A stretch of DNA of 64,000 bases from NCBI RefSeq assembly GCF_030272615.1, contig NC_081413.1, forward strand, positions 182,850,951-182,914,950. The letters are read 5' to 3'. The notes beneath the pieces were generated by a model. The model was not told the origin of the DNA. It did not search any database and worked only from the letters and a program-made list of their open reading frames with translations. The translations under genes and the position numbers were made by a program. The stretch is from Cryptomeria japonica. Lineage: Eukaryota; Streptophyta; Pinopsida; Cupressales; Cupressaceae. The stretch's first letter is position 1, and each line of letters opens with the position of its first letter. Positions 24,571 to 35,444 of this stretch are shown piece after piece.

Positions 24571-24712
24571 TATACATCTAAATATACTTATATATATTTT
24601 TTATGTACAAATAATTCTGTTCATGTTTCCTTTTAAAAAAAAGGAGACATGTAATGCCTGTTCATCTTTTAAACCAAAAAAAAGGGCTTATTAAAATATA
24701 TATATATATACA

Positions 24713-24751
<39 letters not shown>

Positions 24752-24859
24752 CCTATGTTGTGAACATTTCTTATCTTATAATTATAAACACCGATTTACA
24801 TGCACCTTAACCACTGCAGAAAACAAAAAAAAACGGGTTTGTTTTAAGTCATGGCCGAA

Positions 24860-24964
24860 CCACTGTGAAATCACAGTGGCCGGCGGTGGCGCGGGAAGCG
24901 CCTGGCCGCCACTGTGGTTACCCACAGTGAGCGGCGCTCGGCCGCACTATGGGCAACCACAGTG
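24860..24964. repeat. Three CACTGTG hairpins in E4 LTR 1
   Basis: Hairpin 1 is CCACTGTG-AAAT-CACAGTGG (24860-24879). Hairpin 2 is CACTGTGG-TTAC-CCACAGTG (24910-24929). Hairpin 3 is CACTATGG-GCAA-CCACAGTG (24945-24964, one mismatch). All have 8-bp arms and 4-base loops, inside a GC-rich island. Confidence 0.9.
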
Positions 24965-25476
24965 GCACCCGGGGGAAACCCCCGCCCTCTGTTTGCAGCC
25001 GCCCGCACTTGAACCTTGCTCTGCCCGCACTTAAACCCTGCTCCGCCGCTAACACCACTCCCGCGTGACCGCAGAGAAGCCGCCGCCCTCTTTCGCTTTG
25101 CCCTTCCCCCTCCTCCACTCGGCCCTCCCTTTTCCCCTCCGCCCTCTAGCAAATAAATCACATAAAATAAAGAATTCTCGGCTTCGGGTTCGGCCTACGC
25201 GCCGCCTCCCGTGGCCGCCGTCCCTGCACACACCCAACTCACACACGCAAAAATAGGGATAAGTAATGGGGGGGGAAATTTACACACATGCCCTAACCCT
25301 AATTTCGGGTTAGGGCAAGCCCATTTAGTTATTGGTGCTTGATTTTTAAAAAAAAGAGGGAGATAGATAAGTGGTGGGTAATTTTTTTTAAAAAAGGGGG
25401 TAACTTAATATTTAAAATTAAAAGCCCCACTCTTTTTTCAATATACATTCATGGATAAAAATCTAATAGTGAATAG

Positions 25477-25516
<40 letters not shown>

Positions 25517-26104
25517 GGTAGAGTAATCCTAGTACTTAATTGTAAATAAATTTGTTAGATGTAAATTAAGTTTTGAATATTTTAGTTAAATATTGGGCAG
25601 AAGTAGAAGAAATGTTATAAGAGGATTTTTATATTTGGTGGATTAGACTCAAAAAAATAAATAAATAAAAGATGTATAAGCAATATTATTTGTAAGGCCA
25701 AGAGGGCCATTTAAGTACAAGATTATAAAGTATTTTTAAATTTTGGGGGTTTTACTTTTAATAAGGCGTTTTATTAACGAGGATAATTAAACTTAGAATC
25801 CTAGTGGGTTAAGGAAGAAAGAGAAATTTTAAAACGTTTAAATTCGAGATTAATCGTTATACTTGAGATTCTAATTATTTATTAATGAAGATTAGTGTTA
25901 AACCTTTTGGGAGAAATTTTAGCTCGTAGATGATTTAGTTAACCTTATCGCTAAATTGAATTTAATTACCTGATTTATACAAATGTAGTTAAGACCAACC
26001 CAAAATGCACTATTTTATTTAAGATAATCATACTTAGCAGAGTATTTCAATTAAGTTAGTTGTATTAAGATAAGTATTTAAAAAAAAAAAAAAAATTCCG
26101 TTCG

Positions 26105-26121
26105 TGCCCAAAAGTTGGGCA
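26105..26121 (+). other. Terminal hairpin of E4 LTR 1
   Basis: TGCCCAA-AAG-TTGGGCA lies five bases before the LTR end and after an A-run (about 26081-26094). The same hairpin is at 35423-35439 in LTR 2. Confidence 0.8.
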
Positions 26122-26129
26122 TGACATTT

Positions 26130-26141
26130 TGGTATCAGAGC
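26130..26141 (+). other. E4 primer-binding site, tRNA-Met type
   Basis: TGGTATCAGAGC, three bases after the LTR end, is the standard plant PBS complementary to initiator tRNA-Met. Confidence 0.95.
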
Positions 26142-26291
26142 GAGGTTGTCAACACTAGGAACCTTACTCCATTACGTTTTGCTATAATTATCTAATTAAT
26201 TAAATTGTATTTAATTTTATTTTTAATTTAGCTAAAATATTTTCTCCTAAAAATAGTTATTTATTTCATTTTATTTTATTTTCCTAAAAGG

Positions 26292-29200
26292 ATGCCTCCA
26301 ACTACGCGACAAGCTTGCAAACGTGGTAGAGGCCCTAGGCGTGAACGCATGGCATGCGAAGAGGTCATTAGAGAGGAATTGATTTAGGAAGTGAACCCAA
26401 CAGCTCCTCCCGAGCAATCAGTTGACCCAAACTGAGACATCTTGGTAGCTCTTCAGAACCTGATTAGCTTAGTTCAGGATAGGCTTCCGGCAGTAGACCA
26501 CAATGTTGAGAACCAGAACTCAGGAAGTCATAGAACAGTAAAATGGGAAAGGAGTAGGAGTCCACCTCCTAATCCCGTAGAGAGTCAGGCTGGGCATGAG
26601 CCCAAACCCATTCACCTACCAGCACCACTTCCAGCTGCAGCACCAGTGTATATTGAGAGGGCACAATGGGATCCAGGGAATCTAATCAGAGAGGTTATGC
26701 GTCTTCAGCCACCATCGTTTGGGGGATCTACGGACGGGGTAGAGGCAGAGGCATGGCTTTTAAGCCTAGATAGGTGCTTTGCATTGTGCTCTTATGAGAG
26801 CAATCTAAAAGCACATGCAGCGGTTCACCTATTGCGAGGAACAGCCTCCACATGGTGGAGACAGGAAGAATATAAGTGTGGCTTAGAGATAGAGACCCTC
26901 ACTTGGGAGATTTTCATAGAGAGATTCAGGGAGAGGTACTTATCAGAGCATTTCAGACAGTGTAGGGTGGATGAGTTTCATGACCTCCAGTAGAAGGGTC
27001 TGTCAGTGACACAGTACGAGAACAAGTTCTTTGAACTCTTACCTTATGTAGACTACCTGAAAGATGAAAAGCTTCTCATCAACCGATTTATCAGAGGGTT
27101 GAATTTTGGCATAGCAGGATCAGTGAGAATGGCTGCTCCAGGAAGCCTCCGGGTTGCCGTGGAGAAGGCTTTGATAGCCGAGGAGATTCAGGCCAGACCA
27201 CAGGACTCGAAGGATCGGTTCCAGAACCGTAACCCTTAACCACAGACTTATGGGTTTCAGAAACCCCATTGGAAAGGTAACAACAGGCACTCATCGGGTT
27301 TCTCCAAACCCCCTCCTCCGCAACAGTCATAGCAAAACCAGAGGCAAAGGCCTCCGCAGAGTCAGCAGGGCACAAAGCCCAAGTAGTGGCAGTCACAAGG
27401 TCAGAGGCGAGATCAGAGATCTCAGGCTCCTTACACACCTCCGGCTAGGACTCAGCAGTCCTTTAGAGGTGGGTACAGTGGTTCTAGTAGGACAGGGGGA
27501 CAGTCTTTCTCCAGACCATAGGGAGTGCAGTTTCAAGCACGTGGCACTTGCTTCACATGTGGAGCCATGGGACACATGGTGAGAGAGTGTCCTCAAGGTC
27601 AGATGGCAGGGAATCAGAGGATGGCAGCATCAGAGCCGACAGTTTGGAACATGGACAAGTCCCATAGGGTCTTCGTAGTGGTTGACAACTGCCAGGCAGA
27701 GCATCAGGCCACGGTTATTGAGGTAGTAGGTATGATCAGAGGTAGCAGTGTATCTATATTATTTGATTCAGGAGCTACTGATTCTTTTATATCTCCATTG
27801 GTTGTGGAGCATTGCGGGATAGTGGCAATTAGGAAAGAGGTCAGTTGGGAAGTGGAATTAGCTTCAAGGCCTAGAGTGTCACTGGAATCAGAGGTTAAAG
27901 GTTGTCAGCTTCAGATTGGTAACACCACCACCTTAGTAGACCTTAGAGTTACACCACTTGGATCATATGGTGTCGTACTTGGCATGGATTGGCTTTATGC
28001 CCACAGAGCCAAGATGGATTGTTGCGTGAAAAGGATCGAGTGTGAGGATGATCATGGCTCTCCTATAGTGATCACTGGAATTCAGAGACCCGTGTCTCTT
28101 CGCATGATCTCCACCATGCAGCTTAAGCGGAGCATGCGAAAGGGATGTCAGTTATTTGCCATCACCATTTGTGATAGAGAAGAAGAGGAGGAAAAAGAAC
28201 CATCTATTGACGACCATCCTATCCTTAGAGAATTTTTAGATGTATTTCCTTCAAAGTTACCTGGTATGCCGCCCCGTAGAGAGATTGATTTTCATATAGA
28301 CCTTGTTCCAGGAGCCGAACCAATTTCAAGAGCACCATATAGAATGACCACAAATGAGCTTAATGAGCTCAAGATTCAGCTTGAGGAACTCCTAGAGAAG
28401 GGCCATATTCACCCTAGTGTATCCCCATGGGATGCACTAGTCATCTTCGTAAAGAAAAAAGATAAATCTCTCCGATTATGCATGGATTACCGTCAGTTGA
28501 ACAAAGTAACTATCAAGAACCGATATCCATTGCCCAGGATCGACAATTTATTTGACCAACTTCAAGGTGCCAGAGTATTTTCCAAGATTGATCTAAAGTC
28601 AGGGTACCATCAGTTGAGGATAGTGGATAGTGATATCCACAAGACCGCATTTCACACTAGATATGGCCACTATAAGTTCACCGTGGTCCCATTCGGTCTT
28701 ACGAATGCCCCAGCAGTTTTTATGAGTCTCATGAATGGAGTATTCCGTACATTTCTCGACCGCTTTGTGATTGTGTTTCTCGATGACATTTTGATATATT
28801 CACGGAATGAGGAGGAACATGAGGAACACTTAAGACAGGTTTTACAGTGTTTGAGGGAAAATCAGTTGTATGGTAGTTTGTCGAAGTGTGCTTTCTTTAG
28901 AACTGAGATCAAGTACCTTGGTTATGTTATATCCGGTGATGGGATCTCAGTAGACCCATCAAAGATCAGAGCCATTATGGATTGGCCAGCACCTACCGGT
29001 GTGACAGAGGTCAGAAGCTTCATGGGCTTAGCAGGTTATTACCGACGTTTTGTTGAGGGATTCTCTACAGTTGCTCATCCTATCACTTCTCTTTAGTGCA
29101 AAGGGAAGAAGTTTGAGTGGACGAAGAAGTGCGAGAAGGCCTTTCAGGAACTTAAAAAGGCACTTACTACCGCACCTATCCTTGTAGTACCAGATCCTTC

Positions 29201-31058
29201 AGCTGATTTCATGGTTTGCACAGATGCTTCCCTAGAGGGTTTAGGAGCAGTACTTATGCAGAATGGCAGAGCTATAGCTTTTGAGTCTAGGAAACTCAAG
29301 ACTCACGAGCTTAATTACCCTACTCATGACCTTGAGCTTGCAGCCGTAATGCATGCACTTGTGAGATGGAGACATTTCCTTTTGGGTCATCATTTTGAGT
29401 TGCACTCAGACCATCAGAGCCTTCAGTACATATTTACTTAGCCGAATCTTAATGCACCTCAGAGGAGATGGATGGAATTCTTGTGTGAGTATGATTTCGA
29501 CGTTCACTACATCAAAGGGAAAGAAAATGTAGTTGCAGATGCTTTCAGTAGGAGACGTCACGGGGTATACACCATGTCTATGAGCACGGATTTGAGAGAT
29601 CGGATCATGCAGCGATTGCTAGAGGATAGATGGTATTTAGAGGTTTGCCAGGCTATTCGATCTCAGGAAACTTTAGAAGGGAAATATGTGGATTATTCCT
29701 TAGAGCCCAATGGTTTATTACACCATAGAGGGTGCATCTATGTACCTTCTTCCGGGGGATTGCGGGAGTTCATTATCACAGAGGCTCATAGAGCTCCTTA
29801 TGCAGCACATCCCGGGGTCAAGAAGATGCATGCAGACTTGAGGGAACTATACCATTGGCCAGGAATGCGACAGCTTATTGCCGAGTTGGTAGCCCGATAC
29901 CTTGAGTGTCAGAGAGTCAAGGCGGAGCACCGCCATCTAGGTGGGTTGCTCCAATCTCATCCTATACCAGAGTGGAAGTGGGACACTATATCCATGGATT
30001 TCATCATTGGTCTCCCTATGTCATCTCGCCGCCATGATGCCATCTTGGTGACGGTTGACAAGTTGACCAAAGTGGCTCACTTTTCACTAGTTTGTACCAC
30101 CTTCACAGCACCAGCAGTAGCATAGGTGTTTTTGCGAGACATTGTCAGACTTCATGGTGTTCCACGTAAGATCATTTCCGACAGGGATTCCCTCTTCACC
30201 TCTTCCTTCTGGAAGGCATTACAGGCAGCTATGGGCACCAAGCTCAATTTCAGTACAGCCTATCATCCGGAGACGGATGGCCAGACAGAGAGAGTTAATT
30301 AGGTGTTAGAGGATATGCTTTGCATGTATGTCATGGATCACCAGACCAGATGGGAAGAGTATCTTCCCTTAGTTGAGTTTGCCTATAACAATGGGCATCA
30401 CACATCCTTGGGAATGCCACCCTATCAGGCATTATATGGCAGGCCTTGTAGGACACCATTGAGTTGGGACCGCATAGAGGACAGAGTTGCTATTGGTCCA
30501 GAGATAGTTCAGGATATGGAGCAGCAGGTGGATTTGATTAGGCAGCATCTTAGAGAGGCATAGGATAGACAGAAGAAATATGCAGATGCAAAGAGGGTCG
30601 ATCGTAGCTACTCAGTTGGGGACAGAGTCTTCTTGAGAGTGTGACCGCATAAGAGTCCAATCCATTATGGAAAGGGTTCTAAGCTCGCACCTCGATTTGT
30701 AGGACCATTTGAAATCCTTGAGAGGATAGGGCCAGTTGCCTACCACCTAGCATTGCCACCTAGCCTGTCATGCATCCACGATGTGTTTCATGTTTCAGTT
30801 TTGAGGAAGTATATCTATGATGAGTCTCATATTCTAGATTGGGATGCCTTGCAGGTGGAGTTAGACGGGCAGCTAGCTTTGGAGCCCATTCGCATTTTGG
30901 CACACCGGACGCTGAGCCTTCGAGGGCGAGAGCTAGACCAGGTTAGGGTCCAGTGGGATTGCTATGATGAGGTCACAGCCTCATGGGAGGATGCAGCACT
31001 TATGAGATCACAGTACCCCCACCTTTTTGATGAACTCCAGGAGGAAGTTCATGCCTAG
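26292..31058 (+). pseudogene. E4 body 2: complete gag-pol frame with 13 nonsense codons and no frameshift
   Basis: ATG 26292 opens a frame that stays in register for 1589 codons to TAG 31056. Domains in order are Gag capsid (LLRGTASTWW and RERYLSEHF, about 26640-27130), CCHC knuckle ([14 protein letters not shown]), protease (FDSGATDS), RT ([10 protein letters not shown] near 28780), RNase H, integrase and a chromodomain-like tail ([14 protein letters not shown]). Internal stops are TAG at 26385, 26991, 27330, 27384, 27519, 29094, 29439, 30123, 30300 and 30561; TGA at 26433 and 30642; and TAA at 27237. The pattern of many stops and no indels points to base-substitution decay. Confidence 0.93.
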
Positions 31059-33803
31059 AGGGGGAGGGTGTGAGGCCCTACCCCGATTCAGTTTGACATT
31101 TTTAGTTATTTGCATATAGAGACTATTATGGATGCTTTATTTTATGCTTTATGGACTTAGAACTTATATGATTCCATGATTTGGATCACACTGACATATG
31201 TTGATGCTTTATTTCATGCATGATGATTATGAAACTTTAGATATGTTACTAGTATAGAGTTACATTGTGATGGTGAGTGTCATTATTGGAAATTTGCAGG
31301 ACTTCATTTTGATGATAGAAAAATGATGCTTATTTATGAATGGTTCAATTTTGGAAAATTGAGTTAATTGCTTATGTGAAATCGAATTTGAACGAATGAG
31401 ATATTGAATTATTGTTGCCAAATGTATGAGTGTTTGATGTGCAATGAAATCCATGTAATTGATTATGTATAATTGTGATTATTTGGAGTTACTAATGTGT
31501 TAATTGAGATGTGCAGGAAAATTATCCATGTGACCATGGAATTTATATGGAGAACCAAGCCTAGACCAATGTACGTTTGTTAAGCCGGGAGTTGTCTATT
31601 TGGAGAGACAACACCCCATTGTAATGTATTTTATTTGTGAAGTGTATAATGTTTGAGTGTTAAAATTAATTTATATGTATATGTGTAATCCTACAAGAGA
31701 CAAATTCCATGTGTGATTTTTATAGTGTATTTTTATTGTGTCACTTGACACATGTGCTGATTAGTGTCATTGATTTTGACTTGTCTCTTGGAGGGAGTTT
31801 TGTTTCTACCAAAGCCATTCAAAAAAATGAGTGTGGTCCCAAATTTGCCTTGGGTAGGGAGTCTTGGGAGTGGTCAACTCAAGTTTGACCCGTAGGTAAA
31901 CTTAAGTTGGGTTTCCAAAGGGTTTAATGGACTCCTAGGGTCGGTTTTAAGGCTTTTCCAAGGGTCCAAAGGGTATACCTATGGGTTAGGGGTATTTTGA
32001 AACATGTGGCTTCTCCCATGTGACTATTTAGTCACTTCAAAAAGTGGTGTTTCCAAGATGAACGAAAATTCAACTTAGAAAGTTCCTCCTAGGATAGAGA
32101 ACCTTCCCTTTAGATGTCAAACTCTCTTCCCCATCTTCTTCCACCTTTTCCCTTTCCAATTTTAGTAATGTGTAAGAGTTTGGGAAGGGCAACCAATGGG
32201 AACTCTCACCTCACCCAAGGGGTTGGGAAGTGTGTGAGAGGCCTTCTTAGGCAAGAATTGGAGACTTAGTGAGTAATCACCCACTCTCCATTTTTGGAGA
32301 TTATGCTTTGATTTGAAAAATTAGTAGGAGAATAGAATTTTTGGAGGAATTGGGAGAAAAGTTTGTGTGGAATTGGGCAGCTCATCCCCAACTAATTTTA
32401 ACATACCTATTGGTAGAATAAGGTTGGTTTCTTCTTATCTCCTCTTGTTTATGTTGTATGTGTTAGTTTATGTTGTTTTGTAGAAGAAAAGAGTTGCTTG
32501 TAAAGAAAGTGTTTTATGAAGTTTTTGTTGAAGTAAAGAATGTGTAGTTCTCATTTCCATGTGTTTGTTTTGTGTACTTGTTGTTTTTGGGAGTGTCCAA
32601 GATCTCCTACTCTTGGGAGGGTAGGAAGATCTTGGGGTGGAAGGAGTATGACAGCCTTGGGTGAGAGGCTCTCCTTTGGAGAGTGATCTCAAGGGTGTCC
32701 TTTGTGACCCTTGTTGCATAGCCTTGTGTATGCATTTGGGGGTCATGAGGGGAGTAAATATGGCCTTGAGCCTTTTGGGGGGGCATAAGGATTGTGGAAG
32801 TATTTTATTGCATTTGTATTTCCATGAGGTGGCTTGTGTTGTATTTGGCTTGCAATCTCCCCATTGGTACTTGGTCCACTTCCACCCATGGAAGAATCAT
32901 CATGAATTTGGTGAAAGTGAAGCTTGGGATGGGTAACTTGTGTGTTGAGTGTCTTCCTATGTTTGTTGTAGAGTTTGCTTGTTTGTAACCCATCTAGTGC
33001 TTGGTTCTCCAAGCTCGGGGGTGGCTTCTAGTAAGCCTAGGCTGGGAGGTGAGCTCTCCATGGTCAAGATGTGTTTTTATTGCAGGTTGCATGGGATGGG
33101 AAAAGAAGGATTAAAGAGTTATGTGGCTATTTTATGTTGCAGAAAAAGTTAATAAGACAATGTATTCACTTTTGGAGTTTGTAAAGGAAAGAAAAAAGTG
33201 AGCTAGATTGTGTTTATTTACAAGGAGAGAAGAATTTTTGTATTCAATATTAGCTTGTAAAAGAAAGAGAAAGTCATTGTTGTGTTTATTTTCCAAAGAA
33301 AAGTAAAGCAATGTATTTCTATTATCATGAAAAGGAAAATGTAGTTGTTTTAAAATTTCAAAACCCCTTTGTAACCATGCTCATTTGTAACTACATCTGT
33401 TAATGAAATACATAGTATTTTTCCCTACTTTGGTGGTTTGGCAAAAAGAGAAAGAAATGTGTTAGTTGCATTAAATCTTCATGTTTTTCATTTAAAAAAA
33501 TATATATATATATATAGATGTTCTCCATATTTCTTTAAGTTAAATAGTTTGCTGCAAATTTAATTAAATCTGTTATTATTTACCAATTCAAACTGAAATG
33601 AAACTTATTCTAGTTAATCTATTTCCTCATCAAAAAGAAAAACTTGCATCTAGTTTTAGTTCATTTAACAAAAAAAAGAAAATACATTTTATGCATTTAA
33701 GTGATATCCTGAAAATCTGTTCATCTTAAGAAAAGGGGCTAAAAAAAAAAACAATCATGTTTATTATCACTAAATCTGATTGTATCCACTTTAACAAAAA
33801 TAT

Positions 33804-33805
<2 letters not shown>

Positions 33806-33880
<75 letters not shown>
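33806..33880. repeat. Expanded CA/TA microsatellite in E4 LTR 2
   Basis: (CA)n is followed by GAAA and a long (TA)n, longer than at the equivalent place in LTR 1. Confidence 0.95.
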
Positions 33881-33885
<5 letters not shown>

Positions 33886-34011
33886 GTATACATCTAAATA
33901 TACTTATATATATTTTTTATGTACAAATAATTCTGTTCATGTTTCCTTTTAAAAAAAAGGAGACATGTAATGCCTGTTCATCTTTTAAACCAAAAAAAAG
34001 GGCTTATTAAA

Positions 34012-34055
<44 letters not shown>

Positions 34056-34187
34056 GAATATATATATATATATATAAATCTTATGTTGTGAACATTTCTT
34101 ATCTTATAATTATAAACACCGATTTACATGCACCTTAACCACCGCAGAAAACAAAAAAAAATGGGTTTGTTTTAAGTCATGGCCGAA

Positions 34188-34292
34188 CCACTGTGAAATC
34201 ACAGTGGCCGGCGGTGGCGCGGGAGGCACCCGGCCGCCACTGTGGTTACCCACAGTGAGCGGTGCTTGACCACACTGTGGGCAACCACAGTG
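34188..34292. repeat. Three CACTGTG hairpins in E4 LTR 2
   Basis: The same trio as in LTR 1 lies at 34188-34207, 34238-34257 and 34273-34292. Here the third hairpin is perfect (CACTGTGG-GCAA-CCACAGTG). Confidence 0.9.
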
Positions 34293-35422
34293 GCACCCAA
34301 GGGAAACCCCCCCCCACTGTTTGCAGCCACCCCCGCACTTAAACCTTGCTCCGCCCGCACTTAAACCCTGCTCCACCACTAAGACCACTCCCGCGTGACT
34401 GCAGAGAAGCTGCCGCCCTCTTTCGCTTTGCCCTTCCCCCTCCTCCGCTCGGCCCTCCCTTCGCCCCTCCGCCCTCTAGCAAATAAATCACATAAAATAA
34501 AGAATTCTCGGCTTCGGGTTCGACCTGTGCACCGCCTCCCATGGCCGCCGTCCCTGCACACACCCAACTCACATACACAAAAATAGGGATAAGTAATGGG
34601 GGGGGAAATTTACACACATGCCCTAACCCTAATTTCGGGTTAGGGCAAGCCCATTTAGTTATTGGTGCTTGATTTAAAAAAAAAAGAGGGAGTTAGATAA
34701 GTGGTGGGTAATTTTTTTTTAAAAAGGGGGTAACTTAATATATAAAATTAAAAGCCCCACTCTTTTTTCAGTATACATTCGGATAAAAATCTAATAGTGA
34801 ATAGATATTATATATATATATATATATATACATAGGTAGAGTAATCCTAGTACTTAATTGTAAATAAATTTGTTAGATGTAAATTAAGTTTTGAATATTT
34901 TAGTTAAATATTGGGCAGAAGTAGAAGAAATGTTATAAGAGGATTTTTATATTTGGTGGATTAGACTCAAAAAAATAAATAAATAAAAGATGTATAAGCA
35001 ATATTATTTGTAAGGCCAAGAGGGCCATTTAAGTACAAGATTATAAAGTATTTTTAAATTTTGGGGGTTTTACTTTTAATAAGGCGTTTTATTAACGAGG
35101 ATAATTAAACTTAGAATCCTAGTGGGTTAAGGAAGAAAGAGAAATTTTAAAACGTTTAAATTTGAGATTAATCGTTATACTTGAGATTCTAATTATTTAT
35201 TAATGAAGATTAGTGTTAAACCTTTTGGGAGAAATTTTAGCTCATAGATGATTTAGTTAACCTTATCGCTAAATTGAATTTAATTACCTGATTTATACAA
35301 ATGTAGTTAAGACCAACCCAAAATGCATTATTTTATTTAAGATAATCGTACTTAGTAGAGTATTTCAATTAAGCTAGTTGTATTAAGATAAGTATTTAAA
35401 AAAAAAAAAAAAATTCCGTTCG

Positions 35423-35439
35423 TGCCCAAAAGTTGGGCA
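35423..35439 (+). other. Terminal hairpin of E4 LTR 2
   Basis: TGCCCAA-AAG-TTGGGCA lies just before the LTR end, identical to LTR 1. Confidence 0.8.
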
Positions 35440-35444
35440 TGACA

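Larger units (their letters stand above)
21788..26126 (+). repeat. E4 LTR 1 (4339 bp)
   Basis: It runs from TGTGAGGCCC, after the polypurine tract AGAGGGGGAGGG, to GGCATGACA before the PBS. It contains CA and TA microsatellites (about 24520-24570, 24695-24745, 25483-25510), a GC-rich island (about 24870-25230) with three hairpins, and a terminal 7-bp hairpin. Apart from microsatellite length it differs from LTR 2 by about 1% in the stretches I compared. I see no gene in it; the ORFs here are chance frames. Confidence 0.95.
17862..35444 (+). mobile_element. E4: Tekay-like chromovirus, body-LTR-body-LTR array nested in E3
   Basis: The order is truncated body (17862-21787), LTR (21788-26126), full body (26127-31068), LTR (31069-35444). 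Body 1 lacks the 5' LTR, PBS and the first third of gag: homology starts at 17862, equivalent to 27135. The Tekay/Del placement rests on the very long LTRs, an initiator tRNA-Met type PBS, one gag-pol frame and a chromodomain-like C-terminus. AATAG at 35445-35449 may be the target duplication, but its left partner is lost. Confidence 0.9.
31069..35444 (+). repeat. E4 LTR 2 (4376 bp), 3' end of the array
   Basis: It runs from TGTGAGGCCC to GGCATGACA. It matches LTR 1, and most of the 37-bp length difference lies in TA microsatellites (33842-33880, 34015-34075). After 35444 the E3 antisense ORF resumes. Confidence 0.95.

Noticed and set aside
24654-24760. Possible centromeric or satellite DNA because of long AT and CA runs
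   Set aside because: Runs are short simple repeats inside LTRs, with no higher-order tandem array in the window.
23259-25256. ORFs inside E4 LTR 1, and equivalents in LTR 2, as possible genes
   Set aside because: Several overlapping frames on both strands, no known motif, and no preference for one frame between the two LTR copies. GC-rich composition explains the - strand ORFs.
26385-30563. UAG read as glutamine (alternative code or programmed suppression), since most stops are TAG at CAG positions
   Set aside because: TGA stops follow the same C to T logic at CGA, the positions differ between sister copies, and other elements here also have frameshifts. Deamination explains all without recoding.
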